64,000 bases of DNA from Topomyia yanbarensis. Taxonomy: Eukaryota; Arthropoda; Insecta; Diptera; Culicidae. Made by a program: the position numbers and the translations under genes. The stretch covers positions 86,015,113 through 86,079,112 of the forward strand of contig NC_080672.1 in assembly GCF_030247195.1 (NCBI RefSeq), in the 5' to 3' direction. The notes beneath the pieces were generated by a model that saw only the letters and a list, made by a program, of their open reading frames with translations, was not told the DNA's origin and did no database searches. Below are positions 53,641 through 64,000 of this stretch, in pieces. The number at the start of each line of letters is the position of its first letter. Position 1 is the stretch's first letter.

Positions 53641-56451
53641 CCACCACCTGTTTTTGTGTTTCGATGTGTGGTGCGGCACAACCAACTGTTGCGATAGTAA
53701 CTTTTCAGGACGTTGCTAAAATCACCATCATCATGTTCGTCAAGCGCTTTTAGGCCCTATGTAAAACTAACTCTGACATCACTTCGATAAAAGTTTAATA
53801 ACTTTTCCTGCTCGAGTCAGATCGCATTACGGTCTTCGACAAAGTTGTAGATAATAAAATTATCTTCTTATGTTTCACTTTTGGTAATCATCTACTGTAT
53901 ACAGTTCCACCTAGCGGCGAAAATGTGAGTAAGTGAGTTTTCTCCATGTAAATTATCGAAAAATCCCATACAAACTTCAAGCACGTTGGTCCGATAGCTA
54001 GACTTGTTCGATTTGACTCAAATTAGGAGCAGTCACTCCTGGTGGGACTAGTAATCGACTCAGGGGTGGGCCAATTGCGTTTTCAAAAATTTGTTGTTTT
54101 TCTGGTCAGCCTACTGTGAACTCATTGAAAAAACTCAAATAGTTCAACTATTCAGCGAATTGTTCGCAACACTCTGACGAAGAGTTAGGAAGGTTTGCGC
54201 AGTTCTGGCAGAATGCAATACTACATTGGAAACAATTCAGCAACAATCGCCACACTCTGGCAAGGTACTGGGAAGGCTTTTCGCTTCCCAGGCGAATTGC
54301 CACATAGCTGTCATTAAAAAGACCATTTAGCGGGCACTTCATCATATCCGACAGCTTTGGTTGAGATTTCATTTATCTATTTGATCTCATTTCGAAGATA
54401 GTTGCTAGGTTACACTAACCGTTTTACTTCCCATGGTTAACAAAAAAAAACCCTGATTTTTTTTTCTTAAAATATGCTATCGAATGTAAACTTTCGAAAG
54501 AAAAAAGAAGAAATCAATCCTACTTGCTCCATTTTGAGAGAACAACATTTGAAAAGATTGCGTTTTTTACTGAGCTATCCCAATTCTGCATTCATGAATA
54601 GTATTCGTCTTGAAAACTTCTAAAAGTTTGGAGAAAATACTAATGACGGAAAAAATAAACAAAACACAAAAACTCTTGAACCAGTAGTCACTAATATTTT
54701 TGTCATCCTAAATAAATGATGAATTCGGACCACTATTTATTGTAAGGAAGGCAAATTATTCTTGGAATAGACAAGGGTAACAAATTCCATCGTGTTAATA
54801 GCAGAGACCACATCAGTGGCGCGGGAGAGAGCGCAGACAATGATGACAGGGTCGAGAAGAGTCGAGGAGTAAAAGCTTATCAGTACTTGGCGTCAATGCA
54901 ATGGCTATAGACTATGAAAAAGCAGGCGCGTTTCAAATAATAACAAATAGTTGTAAACGTTGTATCCTAAATCGTTTTATTACAATGTAGTCAGTACCGC
55001 GTGTAGATAACGGCCAGTACATATTGTCATGCATTTTACCTTATTAAGGGGGGGGGGGGGTAAATTGATTTCACATTAATTGGACAATTTAAAACCCTCG
55101 CCCACTTCGCTTGAAGTTCTTGTCATTGGTTATTATGGGAAAATATGAGGAAAACGTATATTAATTGCAATAACTTTGTGTTCAAAAAACTTCATCATAT
55201 ACCTTTCTATTAATGAAAACATTTTGGCATATCAATGGAAATACTTTTGCTTTCAATATTTATCGAATTGAGGGGAACAGAGCTGCTAAATGGTGACAGG
55301 TTTCTATGAACTTGAAGAAGAAACAAATGTCAGATCATGCTCTACTATTTCGTAGTTGTTAGTTGCTTTACGCTCAACCGCTCAAAAAAAATTTCAATCA
55401 TTTTCAATTACATTGTGTGTCGATGTGAATATCTCTCCACTAGGATACCGACTAGGTTTTTCGAGCGATGATACCCTGGATCATACCAACGTTAAACCTA
55501 AACTGGCACTACAAAGCCGATGACGACTTTGGTTGGTGAATGAAAAAATATCATTTTTGAAATGAAGGTGTTCGCTTTTGCATGAAGTATGCCATTTTGA
55601 AAGTAAATGATTGAAGGGATAATTTGAAATTGATCTTTGCATGCAGTATATTCAACTGGAAGTTGGCATTAAAAAATGATAACTAGCGAGAAACATTAAA
55701 ATGAATCAGTTTTCCAAAGACACCCTGTGAATGATTTCGATGGTTTGGCCTCAATTGAATTAAGCTCACGTTCTCTGCGTTTCCGACCACTGTACACCAG
55801 TATCCCTCCATCATGTTTTATACAATGATACAATATTCCAGGATCATAAATTAGTTATCTAAAAAGCGAAACAATTTTTGATGGTTGCAAGTTTACAGTA
55901 CAAATGAGGCAGCCCCTTAAGCCATTTCCCACGAGCAGCGAAAACTGGAATCAGCGCACGATTGAACATCTCCGACACACGAAAGCCCGCTGGCAAACAG
56001 TTTGATTGTTTACAAGTTGAAGAACTCACATTTGTCACATTCGTTCAGTAGTGAATCAGATTCTCCGGGCGATGGTGGAATGCACTTTACGTGAGAAGTG
56101 CTATACTATAAATTTACTAGCGTTTACTTCTGAGTTTACATATTTACCTAAGCAACGAGATGGAATATCGAAATGGAAAGGAAACTAGTGAGGTCTCGGT
56201 AAGTGGTTGTGCATCGGCCATCTATGGCGACGGTAGTAGATGTGTGTCTAAGTTATGTTAGAATGGAATATGGAATATGGAGTTATGTAGAAAATGTTCA
56301 TCTTAAAAGAAAAAAATTATTCATGCCGTCAACCAAAACCCAATAAAGATATTCAATTGGAACAATTGATAACACCGTTTAATAAAACTTTAATCTCTAA
56401 TACATTATCAAAGCCACAGAACATATGGTGAATTGAGATATGTATTGGAAT
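53641..56451. other. No gene; AT-rich intergenic sequence
   Basis: No supported gene in 2.8 kb. 'cttcgacaaagttgtag' near 53837 resembles a common mosquito repeat motif. A G12 run is at about 55049-55060. The minus frame at 54372-54148 (74 codons) is unrecognised. Confidence 0.45.
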
Positions 56452-58350
56452 TAGGGTTCGTCGCGGTGCGGATGTGGGCGGTAAATGGATTGTCCGCACC
56501 GCAACCGCAAAAAAAATAATAAAACCGCACCGCTTACCGCAACCGCACTTTATTTACCGCACCGCACCGCGCGGTAAAGCGGTAAATGCGGTAAAATTTT
56601 TATAGTTTTAAAAATAGTGTTGGAAAATTGTTCATTTGTGTTACCATATATAATAGAATGATATTCTTATTCACACGAAATTTAACTTTAAGAGGCTCCT
56701 CAGAATGTAATGTTTATGAAAAAAATCTACTTTTGCATTTTCTAATAACAAAATTCCGTACATTTTAAGGCAAACATTGTACATTTAAAAACGTTCTACT
56801 GCAGTAATAGGAAAACTTTTATTTTAGCAACCCTTCAGTTAATTGAAAAAAGTGGAAAAAAATGTAATAAGAAATGAAGTTGCATATTTTTTTCTTTAAA
56901 TTATTATATTTTCAATGTTTTTGACATATGAAAATGAAATGGATGATTTTCGCATTTACGTAGTAAAACCACCTTTCACTCTTAAAGGAATTTCACCAAA
57001 AAAAATTTAAAGACGAAATACCAGTACTTCTACATAGTAGCGCATATATTCCAATACAGTCAAATAAAAACATATTGTATTTCATCAATAAGAACGACGG
57101 CATATTTGACCAAAAAAAATTCTCCACACATTACCTCTAATCAGGAACCCGGTCTCAACCGGTACAGAATTATTGAACATTAGAAAAACTGCAAAAAATG
57201 TATGATTGGTAGCATACAGCATACATATAGGGGGTTTTACGGACAAAATATCCCAAAACTCTAACTTCCGCATTCTTCAAGAAACAGATTCAAGATTCTC
57301 ATTCAAAAACTAAGATTGCTCCCTTTAAAAATGTATGAAGTGTAATTTTCTAAAGGCTAGTTCGAAAGTTCTAGTAGCATTTAATGTATTTTACTCTAAT
57401 ATTTTCCCAAAGAGCCAATGGCAAAAACTTCAATTGAAGTGAACGGGAGTAAAACTATGCGGTATTTGGCAAAAAAAGCTTCAAAGCTACAAAATAGTTT
57501 TAACTGAAAAATATTAGGACTTAATTTGGTAGAAAATTATAGTGAATTTGAATGGAAGTACGCGAAAAAAAGTAATGTAGCATACTTTTTGAGAAAGAGT
57601 CCAATAAAATTGACTGCAGAAAAATTCATATTGAATTTACACAGCATTTAAAGAAGATAGAAATACGATGTTGATGAACGAATGATAGAATAATCATCCT
57701 AATTTGGACCCCTCCTTATGTTGGACGCTTTCGTACATTTGTATCCTTTACTGCCAATTACTCCGAATTCGTTTGGTTTGATGAAGATGATTATATTCTT
57801 TGGGTTGTGTTTAAGTCCCAGCATAATTAGTTCATCTCTAATTCCTTTTAATTAATCAAAATTCACAGTTGAAAAATTGATATCGAAATCGATTCATAAT
57901 TCCACGATTTCCAACAGAAATCGAGAGAAGTGATTGACTTCTATATTAGATTTAATGGTTACAAGTTTATTGTTTTTCAATGATCTAATAATTTTGTCTC
58001 TATTTGGATCTTGAATTTTATATATTCGAAATGGTTAGTTTGTGAAGTTTTACTTAGAAGTATAAAATAACAAGTGTCCAAAATATGTCGTAAAAATAAC
58101 AGCGTCAAAATATTTCGGACGCAGCTAGATTTTCTTTCGGTATAGCAGTCTGTTTATCAATTTAGAATAATCAAAATTATCACTTTGGCAATATTTTTTT
58201 GCGGTGCGGTTGCGGTAAAACCGAGCGGTAAAAGTTCTTTCCCGCACCGCATCTGCGGGAAAAAGTGTCTCACCGAACCGCAGATTTCGCGGTGCAGGTG
58301 AGGTAAATACCGCGCGGTTGCGGTAATTACCGCAACCGCGACGAGCCCTA
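56452..58350. mobile_element. Non-autonomous hAT-type element, 1.9 kb, GC-rich subterminal repeats
   Basis: Ends TAGGGTTCGTCGCGGT and, in reverse complement, TAGGGCTCGTCGCGGT. Flanked by ATTGGAAT (56444-56451) and ATTGCAAT (58351-58358), a 7/8 match. Both ends are dense in CCGCACCGC / GCGGTAA motifs (about 56465-56595 and 58199-58340), in contrast with the AT-rich interior, which has no gene. A perfect 28-bp palindrome is at 58313-58340. Clustered short subterminal repeats are a hAT hallmark, where transposase binds. Confidence 0.85.
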
Positions 58351-58358
58351 ATTGCAAT

Positions 58359-58979
58359 AAACCAGGATGTCATTAATACTTTTCAACCCTGGGTAGCATA
58401 AATATTTAAACCGGTATATTAGCAATATTCATCATTTCTTCGAAGAGATTTTGAAAAACTTAACAATTCGTTTATTTGGAACATTAATTGGATAGAGTAT
58501 TGGGCTTTCTCTATTTTAAAAAATATGTACCAATTTTAGTGTTTTAGATTCTGCGTACGCAGTTTTCCAGTTCGCGCGAAGATCTTTTTTATCAGTGGCG
58601 AAAGTGCCCAAACCCCATGTCTATGGAGCCTTCTACTAACTTTTGTCGCAGCTGCGTAACAACAGCAATCGCAATACGCCGCAAATGTGCATGTAACATG
58701 TAGTAAGGTTAGGTAAGAGCCGGGATGTTACACGAATCAAATCCCGAGCTCATCCGACCTCCTGAACCAAGACTTCGTCGATGCCTTAGGGATAATAGAA
58801 TGTAAGCTTTGTCCAAGCCCCCATTAATCCACGATGTTACGAGCAATCGAGCATCCTCTGGTGAGAAATACTGCTTCTTCTAAAATAAGTGTTTTGTAGA
58901 TGAACTTCCTTAGCTTAAGAAACCGTTTCTTTATTACCCGGAAACAATATTCAGATAAGGCACGCAGGCATGTCCCAGG
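58359..58979. other. No gene; likely 3' end of the next retrotransposon
   Basis: Non-coding. The part from about 58730 may be the 3' region of the minus-strand non-LTR copy that follows. Confidence 0.35.
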
Positions 58980-61480
58980 AATTGCTTTCTAGGCTTCACT
59001 TCACGAAGAGCCTCGATATAGCTGAAAAGATGAAATAGTGATTTGTGAGGAAACTGCCGATTGTTCCTAGTGTACCGAAAAGCAACCGATTCTGTGACCT
59101 AAACTAAAACAGGATTATTCAGCCTGTGTGAAATGGTGACATTTTCATAGAAGATACCGAAGTCAGTATATCCGCCAGTGTCATGGTGAAAAAAGATCAT
59201 TTTCTCGAACAACTTCCGAATGCAGGACAGCATCCCAATCGGTCGATACGAGTTGTGGACAGAGCCTTTTTTCCTACTTTCGGATGGCGATGATTTTCAC
59301 TTGCTTCCAATCATGAGGGACTACAAAAAAACTTTAACAAGCCCTTTTTCGCAGAGTTAGGGAAATTCTTCAACAAATTGAATGTGATTCCATCTACCCC
59401 CGGGACGTTATTGTTGCATGACAAGATAGCATGTGAGAACTACACTATCGAAAACGGTAATTCGTTTGTGGTGGCGTGAAGAGATGCAACGTGGAAGATT
59501 CTCTATGTCGGGATAGGGTCCAGACAGATCTTCTTGGCGAAACGAATATTCACCGGTTAGAATATTCGTTGGTACTGATTAGGTTCCTCACATAGTGCTC
59601 ATCGATGTTTCTCTCGTTAACCCGTCGACGAGCCGGCGCCAGTAACTGCGTTTTTGCTTTCATAAACCTTTTTAATGTCTTTTCTAAAGTCGCAAGCTTC
59701 CTGCAGCTATCGCGTGTTCCATCGTCCAGGAAGGTTTTATACGCAGGGGACTTTTCCGCATTAAAGCCTGAGCACTCTTTGTCCTACCACGGGATGAGAG
59801 CCCGTCCGTATGAGTTTGTGCCAGGTACAGGTTTGGCATAAGTTTGATTCGCAGTATCCAGAATCATACTAGCCAAAACACTGTTCTCTTCTTTCGGAGG
59901 AAGCTCCTAGGTGGGTTCTATATTTTTTAAACATCCTGATCAGTTAACTCTTCCAATTAATGTAACTTGTGAAGTCATATGAAGCATTGATTGTTTCTAA
60001 AAGTCTTGGACCGCTAATAATTGAACTCACGATAGGCAAGTTTTCACTGCAGTGGAAATTACCTTCTACATGCACTCCAACTGCAGCAATGTCGAGCAAA
60101 GCGCGCCTGGACGTGCTCTCCCGTGTTTAAAATATTGAAATAGACGAACATTTTTTTTCCGTACCATACGAACAAATGCCTTCTAGAACAAGCCGAGGTG
60201 CGGCATTCTGTAATATTATAAAAGCGTTTGGTGCACTGTTTAAGCTCTACGGGTATGTATATGGAAGAAATGCAAAGGGCTTGATATAACATGCCAGGCG
60301 ACAACTTTAATAGCTGGTGTTGAAGGGAGGTTAATTCAATCGAAATCATAGCACATTTTAATCACCAAAAATGTTCCTCCATATGGGTTTTCTTGATCCA
60401 GGCGAATAATGTTAAAATCGTGAAATCTGTACCGAAAGTTACGCAAGTTTTGTGCAATGTAAATGCGTTACATTCTAAAAATGCTTAGTAAAAATTTGAA
60501 GGAACCGATTTTCGGAACTTCGTTCGATGACTTATCCAATGAAGGATGCGATCGCTGCAAGAAGGGTTAATTTAGCAGTCAATTGCTTAATACAGAGGCA
60601 CAGTATTTGTAGTGTCCCTGGATGTGGTGGGTACTCCCAGCTGGAATTGTAATTGCAAAGTCCGGGAGCAACTTGCTTCGGCTCTAAGGCAGCCCTTGCA
60701 GTGAATTTATTAGTTGTGATTAGCGCACTCGAAGAGGAGGACGCCTTGGGACCCTTACGATGCAGTCTAGGGGAGAGAAAATTTCTCCTATGCCTGAACG
60801 CCCTCGGATCAGCAAAAGATGGTCCCTCTTGTGGATCATCACATTCATACTTAACACAACAGAGAATAGACATTTTTGAAAAGGGCAGGTGGAGAGGCAT
60901 TCTTTAGAATTTCTGCATAGCTGCTCGTGTTCCTTAAGGGATAGCTTAATTTTATCCCCGCACTACTTGTACGCAGAGCATATCCGAAGGTCATGCGGAG
61001 TCCCCTCACAGTAAACACACTTTCAATATTTTTGCCGCAAGAATCATCCTCATGATCTTCTCTGAATTTGTTGTACTGTTTCACATTGTTTGCACTAGGT
61101 TTCTGTGCCGCCCAAATGTTTGCAATTGATGCAATTCATCACCCGTGGTTCAAGCAGATAAACAAGTTGACTATCTTTTTCAAGGAGAGGAGAGAGGACC
61201 TGGCGAAGATCATCCGAAGCGAGTCTGATAGGGATTAAGTAGTATTTTTTCCATGAATTTGCTAAATGCAATTACTTGCAATCCGAAATCTTGACCTGTT
61301 CAAGTGAGGAATCCTAGAAGCAGTTAACCCGGTTCTGATACCACGCCATCAATTTTCACAGCCAGTTCAGGTACGTAAACGCAAAGATCCCGCGTTAAAC
61401 GCTCAGAGCAAGCAATCTTGTTTCACTGGCCGAGGTCATTCACTGCAACACGTACACGTACCATATTACCAAAATATATT
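58980..61480 (-). pseudogene. Non-LTR retrotransposon (family A, second copy), gag + RT, decayed
   Basis: Minus-strand order: gag-like ORF1 with a zinc-knuckle-like EGTPHDLRICSAYK near 61000 and its C-terminus at 60900-60532 (FLSPRLHRKGPKASSSS; compare KRRNIFYPKHRCKGQNAS at 38.2 kb); the linker near 59770-59640 (CRKLATLEKTLKRFMKAK); RT start near 59410 (PGVDGI); and RIDRLGC... near 59230, where a frame reads SYRPIGMLSCIRKLFEKMI. It shares order and blocks with the copy at 36.7-38.9 kb. Many stops; inactive. Confidence 0.7.
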
Positions 61481-61583
61481 TCACAACAACTTGAAGACAC
61501 CAAGCACGTTAAGAAGTAAACAAAAAAATCAACGAATTCAGTATTTTTTATTAAAATCATAATGTTTATTCTTCCAGATAACG

Positions 61584-62479
61584 TCAATGAATATTGGGGC
61601 AGGGGCCCTGGTCAGCAGTACGACGCAACTTAGTCGCGATACTTTCACAAGAGCGCTGGACGGCACTGACGTCCATCTTCCAAATACAATTCTGGATCCT
61701 GGTGGTCAACTGCTTCGTATCCTTGACCCTCCAATTATATTTGGCACCTGGCACTGAGGGCACCGAAGAAATCCTCAATGGGACGGCACTGGGGCCTTCC
61801 TTTACGGCCAGAAGACGTGCTGCCCATCCGCATGGTGCTCCTTTAAGAACGTCAGAAGAATGTTCTCAAGATACTCCTCCTGGTACTCTTGTTAATTGAT
61901 GGCCAGACCGCTCGGTTTGAACAACGGCTTTGAAAATCATCTGTCCGATATGGCGAAGTACATCATAACTTGTTTTCATATTTACGTTTAGGCTTCTACT
62001 GTACTTGGGGGGGGGGGGGGGGGGGGGTGGTAACAGCCGACTTATCACTGGAATAGTAGATGCCAAAAAATGTGGGTCGTCGAGAGCGAAAAGTAACTTT
62101 CGTCATCCAGCACGAACGACATCCCGCGGCAGTTCTTCGTCATCCACCGGCATTGCGATTTCACGATCGCTTTCTGCTCGTCCGTATACACGGGGGCCGA
62201 GTTTTCTATCGACAGATGATGTCCTCCATCTTGAGGGTTCGGTGAATCAAGATATGGGAGCAGTGATATTTTCGACCAGCGCCACGCAAACTCGTTCCGT
62301 TTTTGTTGTAGAAAAACAGCCTTCCGCTCCACGCTCAGGGATGCCAGGATCCGGTAAACTGTACTCATGGGCACGTTTTCGTTTCGAAAGTGGTCTACCG
62401 TAAACTTTTTTCCACGATGTCCATGCGTTTCGTAAAACCGTACAACAAGCTCGCGGAGTGCTTGCTGTTTCAACGCCAT
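61584..62479 (-). pseudogene. Mariner/ITm-type transposase, decayed
   Basis: Starts MALKQQALRELVV (62479), with a helix-turn-helix N-terminus (THGHRGKKFTVDHF). After a deletion and a frame change come YTDEQKAIVKSQCRW and LDDESYF, the first catalytic Asp of the ITm (D,D37E-like) family, then a run of prolines from the G21 tract. The distal part resumes in other frames with RPQCRPIEDFFGALS, the catalytic Glu, and the C-terminal RSCESIATKLRRTADQG. The middle Asp block is largely deleted. Inactive. Terminal repeats were not located. Confidence 0.8.
62007..62027 (+). repeat. G21 homopolymer
   Basis: Uninterrupted run of 21 G inside the mariner pseudogene. Able to form G-quadruplex structures; also a place where sequencing length errors are common. 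Confidence 0.9.
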
Positions 62480-62964
62480 CTTCGATTGAAATGATAGCAC
62501 CTGAGCGAAAAGAATCATGCCACCCATTTCAAGGAAGTCCAGAGAGCAACTTTTTTGAAGAGAAAAAAAATTACGCTCTTTACTTTAGTTACAGAAAGGT
62601 ATTGAAATCATTCTCTTTTTTTTATTGAACACCCGTAAGTTGAGTCATATTTTGGTTATTTTCATGTAGCTTTCAAATGGTTTAAAATATCGCCTTGATG
62701 TCAAAGAAAAAGTTACAGAATTTTTTTAGGCCTTTTAAAAACCCTATTGTTGGTGTTGGAGAAACTCGAATTTCTTATCAAAAAGTCATAATAAAATAAA
62801 ATGATTGTGTTGTTAAAACTAAATTTCAAATATCTCGAACACTACATTTTAGAAATTTTTTGTTATGGGCATTTTGATTTAAAATAGCGTTTAGAAAATT
62901 TAAAAAGAAAACTGTATTTTTGGGTAGAAATAGTATGAATTTTTAAAATATGTCAAAAGTTGTT
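62480..62964. other. No gene; fragment of the dispersed repeat at ~62592
   Basis: 'cagaaaggtattgaaatcattctc' matches the second half of the dispersed repeat's opening dyad. The remainder is AT-rich non-coding sequence. Confidence 0.4.
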
Positions 62965-63304
62965 GTTAGGATTTTTTTATGCAAGGAATCCTGTTGCTAT
63001 TACTACACATAGATAAAATAATTATTCCAATTATTCAAGTAGGAATAAAAATATAAGAATTAAAATAAATTCCTCTTCCTACATAAATGAATAGACAAGC
63101 AAAAAAAATGATGCACCGTTAGCATGACAAAAATCAACCATTATTAACATCTCGATAAATAAGATTAACTCTATTAAAAGCTGTTCCGATATCTGCTGTA
63201 TAATGTATTGCTAAAAATAAATAAAGAAATAAAGATCCAAAATTTCATATTGCACAAATATTATTTGTAATTAAAGGGTGAGATTTACGTAAAGATTTAT
63301 TCAT
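62965..63304 (-). pseudogene. Nuclear mitochondrial DNA: 5' part of cytochrome b
   Basis: From 63304 (MNKSLRKSHPLIT): WNFGSL and LAMHYTADIGTAF are cytochrome b landmarks, followed by YRDVNNGWFL and, after a frame change near 63120, VGRGIYFNSYIF. W is encoded by TGA and M by ATA, as in insect mitochondria. Two stretches are deleted (between PLIT and WNFGSL, and after GSL). It directly follows ND6, as in insect mitochondrial genomes. Confidence 0.88.
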
Positions 63305-63309
63305 TAATT

Positions 63310-63834
63310 TATTGGTGGTAAAGGACCATATTTTTTGTATTTTTTCTGTTACAAGAAGAGTTAAAAAAGGATAGTTAATTCATAATAAAGTAATTATATT
63401 AGTTGGAAAGTTATTATTTTATTTAAAGATAAAGAATCATCATAGAAAAATATATTAAAATTTGTAAAAATATATATTTAATTATTTATTAAAAAAAATT
63501 CTATTATTATATTATCAAATAAAAATATTATTATAATAATCAATGTAAAAGATAATAAAAAGATGAAAATTAATTTAAAAAATATAGAAAATATTTCATT
63601 TGATGAAAGGGAAGTTATATAAATAAATATAACTAATATTCCTCCTATAAATACAAGAAATCAAATGTAAGAAAATCAAAGAGTTTTTATTAGTATTCCA
63701 ATATTTAAAGAAATTAAAGTAGCTTGAATTAAAAGTATTAGACCTATTGCTAAAGGGTGATTTATTTGTATAAAAATAAAAGATGTTATAAAACATAAGA
63801 TTATTAAAAACATAGAAATATCAAGAAATGTCAT
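63310..63834 (-). pseudogene. Nuclear mitochondrial DNA: ND6
   Basis: From the ATG at 63834: NHPLAMGLMLLIQATLISLN and FSYIWFLVFMGGMLV, then SLSSNEMF, are ND6 hallmarks when read with the invertebrate mitochondrial code (TGA = Trp twice, ATA = Met many times). A TAA at 63480-63478 interrupts codon 119, before the usual length of about 170; recognisable sequence (DDSLSLNK) continues beyond. A nuclear, non-functional copy. Confidence 0.88.
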
Positions 63835-64000
63835 GTTGTCACGGTAAAGATGGACACGTTTGTCTATACCAGGACACATGCTAGTGAACTCGGGTGATTC
63901 GTAGTTATGCTGCCTAAGCTCGACCCTTATTAGCAGAAGACAAAGATTAAGCCCATACGATATTAAGCCTGCTCTAATGACCCTGCCACCTCTAGTTTTC
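63835..64000. other. Unassigned sequence at the window end
   Basis: GC content rises sharply at the boundary with the mitochondrial insert. No feature recognised. Confidence 0.4.

Noticed and set aside
61866..62066. Proline-rich small protein on the minus strand
   Set aside because: The polyproline is the G21 tract read in reverse inside a broken mariner transposase.
63596..63879. AT-rich short nuclear ORFs
   Set aside because: They are mitochondrial ND6 sequence; read with the mitochondrial code it matches ND6 across TGA codons.

Overview
The window is eukaryotic and reads as a repeat-rich dipteran chromosome, most likely a culicine mosquito. The evidence is several classes of arthropod non-LTR retrotransposon (R1-like, CR1-like and a third gag/RT family), BEL/Pao and Ty3/Gypsy remnants, a mariner relative, spliced genes with short introns, an arthropod TATA+initiator promoter, an insect-type mitochondrial ND6-CytB fragment, and a dispersed family opening with TTTTTGCCTTTCTC that I associate with mosquito genomes. 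The species cannot be fixed from the sequence alone. Coordinates, splice sites and alignments were read by eye.

Host genes are few. (1) A single-exon carbonic-anhydrase-family gene (10825-11814, minus) keeps the three zinc histidines but lacks other catalytic residues. (2) A four-exon secreted protein with a Rebers-Riddiford-like cuticle domain (23375-24517, minus) has a clear core promoter and one apparent 1-bp frameshift. (3) An SLC6-type nutrient amino acid transporter (42069-44073, plus) has five exons visible; its first coding exon was not found.

Layout. 1-1755: 3' part of a Gypsy pol. 2350-7300: two decayed R1-like copies head to tail, with a ~180-bp tandem unit between and after them. 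8.6-9.0 kb: two tRNA-like modules. 12.3-15.3 kb: a third R1-like copy, minus. 15.3-18.9 kb: a CR1-like copy, minus, split by a hAT MITE. 19.2-22.0 kb: a long-inverted-repeat element with a second MITE nested inside. 26.5-29.3 kb: a near-perfect 7-bp array of about 404 copies. 31.6-35.6 kb: a decayed BEL/Pao element, minus. 36.7-39.6 kb: non-LTR debris. 40.0-41.2, 45.5-46.7 and 52.7-53.6 kb: copies of the dispersed mosquito repeat. 48172-52742: a 4.57-kb DNA transposon with ~277/249-bp terminal inverted repeats, a 4-bp target duplication and a decayed spliced transposase-like gene. 56452-58350: a 1.9-kb hAT-type element with GC-rich subterminal repeats. 58.9-61.5 kb: another non-LTR copy. 61.6-62.5 kb: a mariner-like pseudogene. 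62.97-63.83 kb: nuclear mitochondrial DNA.

The window behaves as a stack of nested insertions. At least six elements have target-site duplications that can be read directly, which fixes their ends and in places the order of events. The best candidate for an under-described system is the 48172-52742 transposon: its ends are preserved, its target site was inside a recognisable repeat, its inverted repeats carry an iterated 10-bp motif, and its gene carries an SDSCGGQNRN core. The 7-bp array and the long-inverted-repeat element at 19173-21970 are next.
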